A stretch of 64,000 nt of DNA from Lentisphaeria bacterium (GCA_022009855.1 CP091727.1:2418001-2482000); one strand, 5' to 3'; shown: positions 9,335-20,409, counted from the first letter of the stretch. Numbers and translations are program-made. The notes: a model not told the origin generated them from the sequence alone.

Positions 9335-10270
9335 TCAATAGCACTCCAGGATCAGGCGTACGTCATCAAAATTGCGGGCATCAAGCTCCTGCGGTGCGAT
9401 CCAGAAGTAAATCATCCCCATATCACCCCACATCCAGCCGGTATCATCATCGGTATCGAGCTGAAGTAATAGAACTTTTCCGGGAGCCATATCTTCATCT
9501 TGAATATATACCGGATATCCGAGCATTTGATGTTGTGCTTCACGTTCCACCGTATCATTATCGTCATTTTCTTCAAAACTGTCATCGTCAGGCGGAAAGG
9601 TCTCGATCTGCTCAAAGGTCAAAAAGGCTTCACCGAATGGAGGGCGTCCGCCGGAGCTTCGCGCTGTTTCCGGCAGAGATTCCAAAGTATATATGACCGC
9701 ACGATGACGTTTTTCTTCTCCTTCGCCCTCCCATGGCATCTCTTCCGCGTCATAGAAGAAAAAGAGTGTTCCCGTATCCGGAAGACCAAGTCCTCCGGGT
9801 AAATCCGGACAATAAATCTGTGCGAGAAAATCCAATGGAATCCCCTGAGGGTTCACCGGCCATGCGATGGAATCCGGAAGATTCGGATTTCCTCCGAGTT
9901 TGCTTTTTTGACGTTCCCGGGTTTTTCTCAAACGAATGGCCGGACGGGATTTCTTCGGTTTGCTTCGTTTGTTTTTCCGGCTTTCGGCTTTCAGTTTGTT
10001 CCTGAATTCCCGATCGGCCTCTTTGATAATGCGAATTAATTCCTCTTCGGGTTCGCGGCCTTTTCTGATTGACCAGTACAATTCAAGAAGCCGTTTATCG
10101 TCATAGCCGCTTGGACGCGTATTTCGATCAATTACGATTCCGTACACTGCCTGGATGTGAAGAGAACCATCCTGCAGTCCCTGCCGAATTGACTCAATCA
10201 ATTCCGTTCGAGGCGGGAGTGTCGTTCGGGACGGAGAAAACAGTCTTCTGAAAAAATCTGCCATGCTCAT
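9335..10270 (-). CDS. DUF1963 (YwqG-like) protein, intact
   Basis: An unbroken 311-residue frame with start 10270 (MSMADFFRRLF) behind an AAAGGAG site. An N-terminal ~110 residues include a basic stretch (RNKRSKPKKSR), then the DUF1963 domain: SKLGGNPNLPDSIAWP, DFLAQIYCPDLPGG, TLFFFYDAEEMPW, HQMLGYPVYIQDEDMAPG, LLLQLDTDDD, WGDMGMIYFWI and a final FDDVRLILECY. It serves as the template that shows the 3132-4107 gene to be one broken gene. Function unknown; the family recurs in polymorphic-toxin immunity loci. Confidence 0.8.
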   Translation of the reverse strand: MSMADFFRRLFSPSRTTLPPRTELIESIRQGLQDGSLHIQAVYGIVIDRNTRPSGYDDKRLLELYWSIRKGREPEEELIRIIKEADREFRNKLKAESRKNKRSKPKKSRPAIRLRKTRERQKSKLGGNPNLPDSIAWPVNPQGIPLDFLAQIYCPDLPGGLGLPDTGTLFFFYDAEEMPWEGEGEEKRHRAVIYTLESLPETARSSGGRPPFGEAFLTFEQIETFPPDDDSFEENDDNDTVEREAQHQMLGYPVYIQDEDMAPGKVLLLQLDTDDDTGWMWGDMGMIYFWIAPQELDARNFDDVRLILECY

Positions 10271-10328
10271 TGTATTTGCTCCTTTATGCTGTAATGATCC
10301 CCCGCCGCGCGGTATATTGTAAGACCGG

Positions 10329-11919
10329 TCATTTCTTCACCTCCGATTTTTCCGACTCAAGCAGATAGTCCCGGACGGCGTCAAGTGCCTCGGGATTTTT
10401 CTGTATCCTGTCTAAGACATAAAAGTATGGCGCGGCGAGCCCCTCGGCATCCGCGATGATTTTTTTCAGCGCCGGACTACGACCGGAATATTTCAGAATG
10501 GATCTGCCGGAAACCCGCTCCAGACAAACCAAAGCGACTTCCCCTTCGTTCATTTTCGGCAAGCCGCAGAAAAAAGTGTCCGGTCGCGGCTTTGGAATCC
10601 AAGCGTTCTGCGAGAAAAGAAAGAGTATTATCGCGTCCATAGCTGACAAAAACATTCCAATGGGGATTTTTCGCATAGGTATCCGGTGTGGAAAGACAAC
10701 ATCCACTTTGAGAGCCTTTCAGAAAATTTTGCCACGCTGTTTCCATACTTTCCGCTCCAGACCCCAAACGGATTTCCGCATTTTCCAGCAGCGTAAAGCG
10801 GAAAAAATGCACCAGGCGGGTAAACCACGGATTTTTTGATTTGGAAGGGTGTTCGATCACGACCTTGCCTTGACCCGGATCGGCGGAAATCCACTCGTCC
10901 GGCGATAAATAAATCATCACATGCACCCCGTCGTCGGTAATGGCAAGATCGCCGGGATTCAACTCCTTTTCCGGCGCGGTCGCCACAGTTCCGGCAAGAT
11001 TCAATGGAAAGAGATAATCACGATATCCTTCCGCCAGCGCCCTTGCCGAGGCATCGAACCACCAGTTTTTCAAAGCAAGGAGCAGGAAATCACGGTTCAT
11101 CTCTTTCAAGCCCGTTTTCAACAGAGCATTTCTCATCGCTTTGCGCGGCAGACCGGAACAATCAATTCCCAAATGATTTTCCCCTCCCCAGAAGTAACGT
11201 GTCCCGTCATAAGTTCGTAACTCGGCGACATAGGAATCCCGCAGCTTGGCAAACAGGGCAGTGCAAGACAAAGCCGGCACGAACAACCATGCGAGCAGCA
11301 CAATCAGTACCGGTATAAGAACGAAACTCCATTTCGATTTTCTCTGCCAAAGCAGATATGCGCCCGAAAGAATTTCAATAAAAATACCCAATGCGCCCAG
11401 AACAATCAGCCAACGCGATATCCTGCTGTTGACCGGCCAAAGCCACGCAAGAAGCAGAACCAGCGTTGGAGTCCACCACCAATATTTTTTCCAGTTCTTC
11501 GCCTTTACGGCAGCGAGAGACGGAACTATTTTGTCTTCAGCCGGAACCAACTCTGCAAGACGAAAGCTCCAACCATCCACCGGACCATTGGGGACATGAC
11601 CGGGGGAAATACTGGAGTGTCCAATGCGGCGCGCCGGGAGTATTGCCGTAAAGATGCTCCAATGCCATCCGCATTTCACCGGAATCATCTCCATCGTCGG
11701 TTGGTTTTCCATCCCGGATTTCCGCAAAGTCAATTTGCACCAACATATTTTTTCAAACAGAAGTTGAAGCCAGTATTCCTCATTTTGCAAAATAAGGCGT
11801 TCATCCTCCGAAAATCGGACGAATTCCACATAGCGTTTCCGCACTTCACCTGCCGTCATTCTCGGTTTTACGGAAATGGAGCCGAAATCAAGCTGTCCAG
11901 TTTGTCGATCAATATTCAT
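10329..11919 (-). CDS. Membrane-embedded NlpC/P60-like cysteine hydrolase, frameshifted
   Basis: The start at 11919 (MNIDRQTGQLDFGSIS) overlaps the upstream stop by ATGA. After a ~130-residue soluble N-terminus come three hydrophobic segments (WWWTPTLVLLLAWLWP; WLIVLGALGIFIEILSGAYLL; FVLIPVLIVLLAWLFVPAL). Then follows an NlpC/P60-type core with YDGTRYFWGG, HLGIDCSG (candidate catalytic Cys) and GDLAITDDGVHVMIYL (candidate His). A ~110-residue C-terminus ends at 10329. Shifts near 11750, 11640 and 10565 are needed. NlpC/P60 enzymes cut peptidoglycan peptides or other amide bonds. This one is last in an eight-gene coupled operon, and its substrate is unknown. Confidence 0.6.
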
Positions 11920-12977
11920 TTTTTCGCCTCCGAATCTTCCATTTTGACGATTTCGGCAATGCAATGGACGAAATCAAGAATGGTTTTCTCATCTCGATAA
12001 GCGGCAAGACTTGGATCAAAAAGTTTCTTTTCTGCAGCTTTATCTGAAATTGCAAATCCGAACTTCTCTTCCAGCGCCATTACAATACCGCCTCCATCAA
12101 AAACGAATTCATCAATACCCGGCAACAGATAAATCTCTGACCACTTACAACGCCCGGAAATCATCTCTTTCGGAATTTTTGCCTTTGCCGCAATCAGTTC
12201 TCGCAATGTCAGGGCAATCCGAGCTTCAAGAGAATCGGCGTTCAATTCGCATTCCGCCAGATATGCGGCATCGTCAAGACACGGACGCATGACAAATTTT
12301 GCGGAAAAAGCTCTTCGCTTTGACGACAGATTGAAAATGGAGAGAAAGCAGACAAGCACGACAATAAAAAGAAACAGTCCAGAAACAACCCATTTGCCGT
12401 AATCGACCACTGAACGCCAAATCGTCGGAATCACGCAGTTAACGGATTTTACATACGCTTGAATGGATTCAAGGTTATCGTTTAACGTTCCGGCACGATA
12501 CTCCGGCGGGGGCATTGACCGCAGTTGATACAATCCTGTGAAGGCGGTATGCCACTTTGGAATCCGCCTCAAGTGATTTTCCGTCACCCACTTCACATCG
12601 GCGTTGGCAACTACTGCCGGGTGTTGAGCGTCAAGGCGGCCCGCCGGATACACATTCTGATCCTTTTGGGCGGCTCGCTTCCATACGGAAACCATTTGAA
12701 TTTGCCGTGCTTTAGCGCGACCATCACCGGCCTCAAAGCCGCTTATATTGAAGCTGAAAAACAGAATCAACGTTCCAATCATGGCAAAAACGGTTCCCCA
12801 TTTTTGCAGACGCCCCCTCCACGAGATCAGTCCGGCGATGAATAGCAAACCGGTCAATGCCGCCAGCATTCCGGCAAGATAATTCGGGTTCCCAACAGCC
12901 AAATTCATCGGGATCAAAATTGACACAATCCACGCGATTGCGGCAATATTAAAAAGAAACACCTGATTTCTCCGCAT
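11916..12977 (-). CDS. Membrane protein with degenerate carrier-protein-like domain
   Basis: An intact 353-residue frame from 12977 (MRRNQVFLFNIAAIAW). Two or three N-terminal hydrophobic helices and one central helix (WVVSGLFLFIVVLVCFL) precede a C-terminal ~95-residue domain. It runs ARIALTLRELIAAKAKIP, then FDGGGIVMALEEKFGFAISDK and DEKTILDFVHCI. The second segment resembles helix II of acyl carrier proteins, but GGG stands where the phosphopantetheine Ser should be, so it cannot be a carrier in the usual way. Similar units occur in the 15369-16870 gene. Its stop overlaps the next start by ATGA. Confidence 0.55.
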   Translation of the reverse strand: MRRNQVFLFNIAAIAWIVSILIPMNLAVGNPNYLAGMLAALTGLLFIAGLISWRGRLQKWGTVFAMIGTLILFFSFNISGFEAGDGRAKARQIQMVSVWKRAAQKDQNVYPAGRLDAQHPAVVANADVKWVTENHLRRIPKWHTAFTGLYQLRSMPPPEYRAGTLNDNLESIQAYVKSVNCVIPTIWRSVVDYGKWVVSGLFLFIVVLVCFLSIFNLSSKRRAFSAKFVMRPCLDDAAYLAECELNADSLEARIALTLRELIAAKAKIPKEMISGRCKWSEIYLLPGIDEFVFDGGGIVMALEEKFGFAISDKAAEKKLFDPSLAAYRDEKTILDFVHCIAEIVKMEDSEAKK

Positions 12978-13518
12978 TCTTGTTCCGCCCCATACAAAGC
13001 ATCGCCACGACAATGCCGAGTGAAACGCTCCAGAGCAGCAGACAGCAAATCGCATACAGATCGGAAAGGTTCATGACTGCCCTCCCGAACGCCTCTCTCG
13101 CAAATTCTTCCCGGGCGTGTTTGATATCATCCTGTGTAAAAAATTCGTTGACAGAGAGACAGGAAAGAGGAGGATTCAGCATCAGTTCTTTATGAATCAC
13201 ATCAATTTTATTGAAATGCCTTGCTTTCAGAAAAGAGTCATTTTTAAATACTTTTGCTCGATCTGTCAAAAGGAGATTCCGATTGGCGTCCAATGTCAGA
13301 AACCCGTTGGCAGACAGCAGGGTTAATGCATGATTCACCTCATAAGGCGTCGGGATGGCATGATTCAGCCAATCCGCCGCAAAAATCACAGCACCAAGCG
13401 GAATGGGATTTCTATCCTGGAGCAACAATGCGGTGAGAATCCATGCATCGCTCCAGAGATATAACGAAGAAAAACGAGACCGGCGAAAAAAAGATTTAAG
13501 AAATTCAAGATCTGTCAT
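12949..13518 (-). CDS. Winged-helix-like protein with C-terminal membrane anchor
   Basis: An intact 189-residue frame whose start at 13518 overlaps the previous stop by ATGA. Residues ~20-85 (WILTALLLQDRNPIPLGAVI, then HALTLLSANGFLTLDANRN) look like a winged-helix module with a beta wing (LLLTDRAK). A single hydrophobic helix (LYAICCLLLWSVSLGIVVAML) lies near the C-terminus, so the domain would face the cytoplasm or sit at the membrane. No family recognised. The end overlaps the next gene by 29 bp. Confidence 0.5.
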   Translation of the reverse strand: MTDLEFLKSFFRRSRFSSLYLWSDAWILTALLLQDRNPIPLGAVIFAADWLNHAIPTPYEVNHALTLLSANGFLTLDANRNLLLTDRAKVFKNDSFLKARHFNKIDVIHKELMLNPPLSCLSVNEFFTQDDIKHAREEFAREAFGRAVMNLSDLYAICCLLLWSVSLGIVVAMLCMGRNKNAEKSGVSF

Positions 13519-14629
13519 GGTTTCGCCTCCAGTTCTTCAAGCGTGAGGCTATACCCCCATTCACAGATTTTTCCGTTGAATTTTCTCCCTTTCAGTTCAA
13601 GACGGAGGATACAGGATGCCTCCGAATCCAAGGTCAACTCAATCGCCGATCCGGGGAGGAGGCAGGAAACATGACCGGAACGAGTTTTTATTTTTTTCGT
13701 CCGGCGGACCAATGTTGAAGATGGCGGGACAGAATGGTATCGATTTCGGTATGAGAGAAACGAACACCCGCTTTTGTTTTGATTTTCATTCCGACCAATT
13801 TCAATTCAAAAGATTCCAGTCGACTATTCGCAGGAACTTCCCAATCAAATTCCAGCACTCCTCCCCAGTTAAGCGGAAGTCGGGTCAATTTCAGAATTGG
13901 TGGATACACCTTCCAGGTACGGATGAAATATCGTCCGGTTTCCCAGACACCCCAAGAGGTCAAAACGCCGAAAAACGCTAATGCGAGTTTTATAGAAAAC
14001 GTACCGGAGTAAACTAATATATCGGTCAAAAACCAGCAAATGACTCCTCCGAAAAGAATCATGGGAATGACAAAACAATAAAATCGACCATTACGGTCAA
14101 ATCGTATAATGGCTTCTTGTTTTTCGAGCAGCAGAATCGGAGTAATGATGGCTCCGACAAGTCCATAAATCAAGAAAAGAATCATGGCCAAACAACCGGG
14201 AATCATTCCGTGATTTTCACGAATCAGAACCGCATTCGACGGATTATTCGGATCGACCCGGCAAACCGTATGTTTCCCGACCGGATAATCACGAACCGCC
14301 GTCTTGCCGCGGTGATTATATCGTGTAGAGGCGCTGGGAAATGCAAACTGCGAAGACCAGAAACGCTGTCCGCGATAATCATATTGAAACTCAACTCTCG
14401 GTTCCCAATATGTGCCAAATCCCCGGCTCCAATGTTTTTCTGCGGTACTTTGTGTGATGATACACGGAACAGATTCCCATTGGGCCGAACTGATATATTG
14501 TCTTGCAGGAACGATACACATATTCCACGCGAGAACGATAAACATACTGTAAAGCGCAGCAAACAACATATATCCGGCAATCCATCCGGCAAGTTTATTG
14601 CAAAACTCAGTCTCATACCATTTTTTCAC
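13515..14629 (-). CDS. DUF3592-type membrane protein, frameshifted
   Basis: The GTG start at 14629 overlaps the upstream stop by GTGA. An N-terminal helix (GYMLFAALYSMFIVLAW) is followed by an extracytoplasmic stretch with the DUF3592 pattern (SAQWESVPCIITQS, WEPRVEFQYDYRGQRFWSSQF, YPVGKHTVCRVDPNNPSNAVL). Two or three more helices follow, then a beta-rich C-terminus (LELKGRKFNGKICEWGYSL) reached after one A is added to the A7 run near 13692. The total is ~370 residues. DUF3592 proteins are of unknown function and often appear beside other envelope or immunity genes. Confidence 0.65.
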
Positions 14630-15372
14630 AGCTTCGCCTCCAAATCTTCCGTTTTGACGACTTCGGCGTTGATGTGAGCATTTTCCAGTTCAATTTTAAT
14701 TTTATGCAAATCCAATAAAGGTTTTCCGTAGTGGGCCAAACGTCTTTCCCAATCATCAGGCAATCTTTCAAATGTGGAAAATTCCTTGAGAAATTCCACT
14801 TGCAATGAATCCATTTTATTTTGCAGATCATAGTCCGGCAATGAGACTTCAAAGTCGTTTGCTTCGGCGGTCAAGTCGTCATAAGAAGAATCTTTGAGGA
14901 AACAATCAGCCAACTTTTTGCCGGACGGTTCCTGAAAATAGTCCATGACCGTATAAAGCCTCGTACCAGGAAACACTGCAAGTTGTTCAAAATCATCGTC
15001 ATCATTGAGCGGCAGTGCATTCTCGGCGAATTTCTCCATGAATTCTGAAAATTGTTGAACTGGTATTCCTGTATGAATTGCTTTTGTCAGAAGAGTCAAG
15101 CCCTCATCGAACAATTCAGGATTATGCCAATGATGGCCCCTCCCGAATACGTCATAAAACATTCTGTGATGCTGCAGCCAGATATACCAGAATGCAAGTT
15201 GATGAGATTCCGGAAGAATCGTCCACAAGCCGCGAAGAAAATTGCCTTGTTCCATAATGAAATCCGTTCCTGTCACACAAGTTTTTTTCTTCACCCATGC
15301 GGCAATGAACAAAAAGCCGACAACAGGAGCAGCAAGCAAACATGCAATGATGAACCAATTGTCCTCGTTCAT
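14626..15372 (-). CDS. Single-pass membrane protein with acidic soluble domain
   Basis: An intact 248-residue frame starting at 15372 (MNEDNWFIIACLLAAPVVGFLFIAAW, one hydrophobic helix). A mostly helical acidic domain rich in Phe, Leu and Asp/Glu follows (FAENALPLNDDDDFEQL; DDLTAEANDFEVSLPDYD). The start overlaps the upstream stop. No family recognised; position inside the coupled operon is the only functional hint. Confidence 0.5.
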   Translation of the reverse strand: MNEDNWFIIACLLAAPVVGFLFIAAWVKKKTCVTGTDFIMEQGNFLRGLWTILPESHQLAFWYIWLQHHRMFYDVFGRGHHWHNPELFDEGLTLLTKAIHTGIPVQQFSEFMEKFAENALPLNDDDDFEQLAVFPGTRLYTVMDYFQEPSGKKLADCFLKDSSYDDLTAEANDFEVSLPDYDLQNKMDSLQVEFLKEFSTFERLPDDWERRLAHYGKPLLDLHKIKIELENAHINAEVVKTEDLEAKL

Positions 15373-16870
15373 TTCCCGGCCTCCGTTCCTCCGGAGAAAT
15401 CGCAAATCACGATAACACGGCGAGTCAAATCTTCTGAGTCGACGGAATCCGGGCAATAACTGTTCGGAGACTCGTCAGAATAAGTCAATTTCAACTTCGG
15501 GAACTTTTGTATCGGTTGTTGCAAAGTAACCAGATAGCGGAGTTTTTCCGGTTTTTGCAACCAAGCCGCCATCTCGTAAAAGTCCTCAACGATAAAGGCA
15601 AGCGTGTCGGACAGTGCATTCGGGGAAACATCTTCCCAAACAAAAGCAGTTTGTCTGGACGCTGGTCGATAACAGACAGGCGTTTGAAATAGTCCGATTC
15701 CATATCCAGACCAGATTGCCCATCCACCTCATAACGCGGTCCCATGGGAACAAAAAGAGTACATCGCGTCCCAGAAATCCTGCTTGGTTTTGATTCCGTC
15801 AGGAAATCGGCAGATCGTATATTCCGAGTCCAATCGTCGCACGATTTCGGCAACCATCTCATGTCGGCCGTCTGAGGTGCCGCCCTGCAACAGCACATTG
15901 CGGAACTTCAGTTGTTCCAGCACCGTTTCCATATCGACGGAAAGTTTTGCAACTTCCTGGTTCGGAAAATAGTTGGCTGCATGTTCATAACGGTTGAATA
16001 TGTCAACCAGCGAAGTTACAAAATCCCGGACAGTGATCTTTTCATCAATCCCTTCATACGGCACAGAAAAAAGCAGGAAATCCGCATGACGCAAATCAAA
16101 TTTTCTGAATTTCTCCATGACACTTTCCAGATACTGCCAATAATCGACAATACTCCAAACTTTCTTCCGTGGTTTAAATTTTTCCCATTGCAGCTCTGGA
16201 ACAACATTCTCATAGGGAACGTGATATTGCTCCGCAAGCGTTGCACGGATCGCCAAGGCAAGTTTTGCATCGTCGGTGTCGGCTTTGATCCCACATCCAG
16301 CAAGAAAGACATAGTCATTTTCTATTGTCTTTCCTGCGATTGCCAGATACGGCATGAGAACATCCAGATAATTGCGGAACAGTTCACGCATGGTAACGCG
16401 GGATTTCTTTTCCGGGCGAATCAAACGAGGGAACACCTCTTCCGGAATTTTCCCTTTACCGAGTTTTTTCACCGCCTCATAGCCGATGGACTCAAGCCCG
16501 TCATGCCAATGCATATAGCTGCTCCATCCGAGAACCAGTTCTCCACAGGTCATGTCAGGAGCGATTTCTTCTGCTGCAATCTTATGACACCATGCGGAGG
16601 CTGCCTGGGCAAGTTTCCGGCGCAGGTCCAATGCAACTTCCGCTTCCGGAGAATCCGGGGAAATCTCACATCCCCGCAGAAAATCTTCACCGGAAACCGG
16701 CGGTTGCCAGCAAGTTGTTTCGCGCCTCTTCCGGTACTGCCGCATTCGGATTGCATCGAGAATTTTGCCGGGGATGAAAAAAACAGGAACCCAAACGGCA
16801 GGAGCAGCACCAGCAGTGTACACATCAGAAACACTTTGCAATCTTCCCACTTTTTCCGTGTGCGATTCAT
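15369..16870 (-). CDS. Membrane-anchored protein with two carrier-like repeats, frameshifted
   Basis: The start at 16870 overlaps the upstream stop (ATGA). The N-terminal helix (VFLMCTLLVLLLPFGFLFF) leads, after a shift near 16780, into two ~90-residue units: EVALDLRRKLAQ...IAPDM...TMRELF and KLALAIRATLAE...VPYENV...TVRDFVTSLVDIF. The same spacing occurs in the 11916-12977 protein. The C-terminal ~150 residues (NVLLQGGTSDGRHEMVAEIV; LLLFGEDVSPNALSDTLAFI) look like an alpha/beta Rossmann-type fold. They need further shifts near 15740 and 15640. Function unknown. Confidence 0.5.
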
Positions 16871-18075
16871 TTTCGAGTCTCCGTTTTCCCGGGATCAGTC
16901 AATGTTCGGGGGAAGATAGCGTCTTTCTTTCCATCTGAACTTGCCGCCGTTCCGCCGGAAGGGTTGAAGCCATCATCGCGCACGAGCTTGCGACGACAGT
17001 TTGGGCAACGACCGTAAAAAAGCAATGTCCATTCGCTCTGAGTCAATGAGGATTCGCAATGACGACATTTTTTGGGAATGGCAGCCCATCGTTTCAAATA
17101 CAGCAAAACCATCTGGTACAGTAAAAATACCGCCCCGACAATACACAGGAAATACCATTTTTCAGCTACTCTGATGCATACAAGAAGAGGATATGCGATT
17201 AGTATCAGGACTATTCTTGTCCAGAGATTCATACTCCAGAGGCAATATCTTTTTAATCTTCGCCAGTCAATCATTTCCGGAGTATCCGGTTCTTCGGTAA
17301 GCTGCAAAAGTTTCGCACCGCACTCGGAACAGCAACCACTCAAACGCACAATCCGACATAAAGGTATTGTTCCGCATTCCGGGCAGTAAGCCGATTGATT
17401 CTCCGGCATCAGGTGGATTCGATGGAGTATTCCGACAATAGAGTTTACCGGAATCAATGTCGCAACTCCACAAAAGGCAATCACACTCCCCCCCATAAGC
17501 AGTACGACTTTTTCCATCAACGATTCCAGCTCAAGATTGCGTTTGATCCCCAATGCGAAAAAAAGCAGTATGACCAATGGAATGCCGACCAAAAGCGTTC
17601 GCATGTTTTTGATGTCGTCTGATGCGTAAGCCGATGGAGAATATCCTTGTTTTTTAGCACTGATCTCCGCGGCTGTCAACGGCAATTCATATCCCGGAGC
17701 AATACCGCGCGCATCGGCAAGTATTGCAGCATTGCAATGCGGACACCGTTTGGTGGCAATAGTGGGGCACAACTCATGCAACCGTTTCCCGCATGCCGGA
17801 CAGTGCGGCTAATCACCAAGCCTTCGGCTGAAAGCAGAACATATACCCAGGAAAATTGGAGCGCCGCCCAAAACAGGCAGAATCCAGATTGCCTGTTCCT
17901 TCCAGTCACATTGCGCCATCCATTGTTTCCAATAAAATACGCCGATAACCAGATAGACGATGCCGATCATCCATGCCAGAATCGCATTGCGAAGACAATC
18001 ATTGTCGGTTTCACGATTGATCCGTTCGCGGAACTCCCGCCAGTCGATTTTGTCGGAGCCATAATAGAAGTTCAT
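16867..18075 (-). CDS. Zinc-ribbon membrane protein with in-frame TAG
   Basis: One continuous frame from 18075 (MNFYYGSDKIDWREF) to 16867 is interrupted only by a TAG at 17809-17811. It is followed at once by PHCPACGKRLHELC...CPHCNA. A first part has two hydrophobic helices. After the stop come three zinc-ribbon-like Cys clusters (CPAC/CPHC; CPECG/CSECG; CRHC/CPNC) and four helices, ending in SGRCPNC-type RRKLVRDD shared with the neighbouring paralogue. The stop is either a point error or a real truncation; a downstream restart at the TTG at 17781 would lose the first zinc pair. Confidence 0.55.
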
Positions 18076-19200
18076 GGATACCCCTCCTCATTTTCATCGC
18101 GAACGAGCTTGCGGCGGCAGTTGGGACAACGCAAAAAATATGAAGAATAACAATCCCGCCCAGCCGTATTCCAATCCGGAGGTTCCTTTAGAATCCGAAA
18201 CGGGCCGAAATGACAGTATGGACATCTCAAAAAAACTTTTGCAATTCTCCGAAACCGAAAAAAATGGATTGCCAGAAAAATGATGAAAACCGCAATCCCC
18301 CAGGGGAAAAAGGATGGAATCGCCTGTAAAGCGTGTTCTTCTGGCAAACACAGCTGTATTATGGAGAAAAGAAAATATCCGAATAAAAGCAAAGAGACAA
18401 GAGAAACTGTTTTACTCTGTTTAGCAGCACAAACTTCCCGGAGAGTCGGTAAATCCGCCAGAGGATCCGGCTCAGGCGGCGGCCATTCCGAATCCAGCTG
18501 TGACCCGCAGGAAGAACAGTTGCCGCTCATACGCAGAATCAATGGATCGTAATATTGATGACAGTGCGGACAAACATTCTTTCTGGGATCTTTTTCTCTT
18601 TGATGACAGATGAACTTATTGTAAAGCCAGACAGACCCGGGGAACAGAATAATCCATGCCGTTCCAACGCCAATCCATGTAAGTTGCGTATACAACAAGC
18701 CGCTTTCTGATGTGTTCATAATGATCGATATACAAGCGAGTGCGCTCAGCAGCAAAGTGGCGAGGACAAAATAAATGTAGACGATTCCCTCACAGGAAAG
18801 TTTCTCATAAGGTTGCTCGCCGATTTTTCCGGGAATATACAACCGATTACGGCAATACGGACATTGATTTCCTGCCACAAGTTCAGAACGCCAGAAATAC
18901 CAGCGGTGACAATGAGGACAGCGTTGAAATGCCAACAGCAAAATTCTGATCCCATCGCATACTGCGAGCAAAAAATCAATATCACAGGCAATCCACCTAT
19001 TGCCAGACGATGAATCAGCGTGGCAGCTTTTGGCGTGGACGCACAGCCCATGCCCCAGTGGTAAAGTTCCGGGAAACAGCATCCTGTCGCAACCAGCAAA
19101 ATGCCTAGAAAAAAGCACAATACCGTGTAACGAGATTCATTCGTTGAAAATGCCCCCGTTTATTACGGACAAACTGTTCTTGTGTCGGCAGCTCAGGCAT
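18072..19200 (-). CDS. Zinc-ribbon membrane protein, operon leader, frameshifted
   Basis: Starts at 19200 (MPELPTQEQFVRNKRG) behind a strong GGGAGGTGATC site. Shifts at the T6 run near 19112 and the A6 run near 18970 join it to a long frame ending at 18072. It contains at least three Cys clusters (CPHCHRWYF/CPYC; CPHCHQYY/CSSCG; CPYCHFGP/CPNCRRKLVRD) alternating with hydrophobic helices (YIYFVLATLLLSALACISII and others). The last zinc half-site and the KLVRD tail match the downstream gene, so the pair are paralogues. As first gene it probably sets the transcription of the whole operon down to 10.3 kb. Confidence 0.6.
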
Positions 19201-19714
19201 GATCACCTCCCGCCACAGGAATGCCACACTTGCACGGCAGGAAGAAAGACAAAGGAAAGAGTTCAAACGGGAAAATCCCGTGAGACCAGTATGGGTATCC
19301 GCTATTTTGCATTCGTGTCAAACTCCGCTCCCGTTATGGATCAAATCAACATTCTTCCATCATTGCACAAATTGTGACATTTTCCGGCAATACGGATGAC
19401 GCTATAATTTCTTGCAGGGAAAATACATCGGAATCAAGTACAATTCAAGTTTTTCAGCGGAAAAGGTTCTGATTTCCGGTTATTTTTATTTGCAATCGTC
19501 CTTTTATTGCAGTATCGTTAAACAGAGACAAAACAACCCTGCGGCTGTTTTTCTCAAGAACTGGTAATCTGCATCAAAGGCAGCCGCTTAACAACGGAGT
19601 GCTTGTCGTGATACCGGACAATTATAACGGTCCAGATCAAAACCTGGATTTCCCGTACTCTTTTCGCCACCGTTTCCCGGCCCGTCTTTCCGTCCTTATG
19701 GAAGGAGGCGTGAA
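19201..19714. other. 514-bp divergent intergenic region
   Basis: Lies between the two divergent operons (starts at 19200 minus and 19715 plus), so it should hold both promoters. A TATAAT at 19407-19412 on the plus strand is the best -10 candidate (upstream TTTTCC at 17 nt, a weak -35). No convincing gene on either strand. Divergent placement suggests shared control of the two operons; this is inference. Confidence 0.4.
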
Positions 19715-20409
19715 GTGAGCGATACAACCCGTAGAACGTCTCCTCGACACATTCATTTTTTCGGCACTGTTTTTCCATTGCTGATGCTGCTCTTCTATGG
19801 AATAACGTTTGCATTGATCGGTAAAAAAAACTCTTTATCGACTCGATATATCTTATTCCACCTATGAAACACTCCGAATGTTTCTGGGAGTTCTGATTCC
19901 CATCTTGTTCCTCTTATGGGGAGTTGCGGGGACCATCATCGCAGAGAGAAAAAACATTGTCGCGCGGAGAATTGACGATCCGTTTCTGTATCCTTACTTT
20001 GTCTACCGTCATAGTCATTGGAACATGTTATCAGGAGCAACAGATTACAAGGGAACGTTTCCGGGATCACGATTGCCGTGCCGCGCTGAAACAGTATTTT
20101 GCAAAAGGAATATTACCGCACTGTCCCAGTTCACTAAAGGAAGAATCCTATCTGTTTTTCGACCGGGTTTCATCATCCGTCCCGCTTCCCGTTGCGATGG
20201 ATTTGCCGGGCAATCATGAAAGAACATGCAATATCCTTTATTCCGACGGCTCCATCGTTCGTCTTGCAGTTCAGAATCGTGGATCGTGTGAAATGCTTCT
20301 TCGTGAACTGAATCGTCAGCATCCGTTGCCGCAGAAAGAACTGGATCTGCTGTTGGCAACCGCCCGAGTATACGATGCCGCCCACCCACAGGAAGAAAAG
20401 GGAAAATGA
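19715..20409 (+). CDS. Membrane protein heading the DUF4132 operon, frameshifted
   Basis: GTG start at 19715 behind a GGAAGGAGG site (VSDTTRRTSPRHIHFFGTVFPLLMLLFYG). Two N-terminal hydrophobic helices, a third (LGVLIPILFLLWGVAGTIIA) after a shift in the A8 run near 19830, and possibly a fourth after a second shift near 19975 (ILTLSTVIVIGTCY). Then a ~120-residue soluble C-terminus (YFAKGILPHCPSSL, NILYSDGSIVRLAVQ, LLRELNRQHPLPQKE) ends at 20409. No family recognised. About 175 bp separate it from the next gene, which has its own ribosome site. Confidence 0.5.

Noticed and set aside
19554..19814. 86-codon minus-strand ORF in the divergent gap
   Set aside because: It overlaps the start region of the plus-strand gene at 19715, which has a much better ribosome site and a coherent membrane protein.
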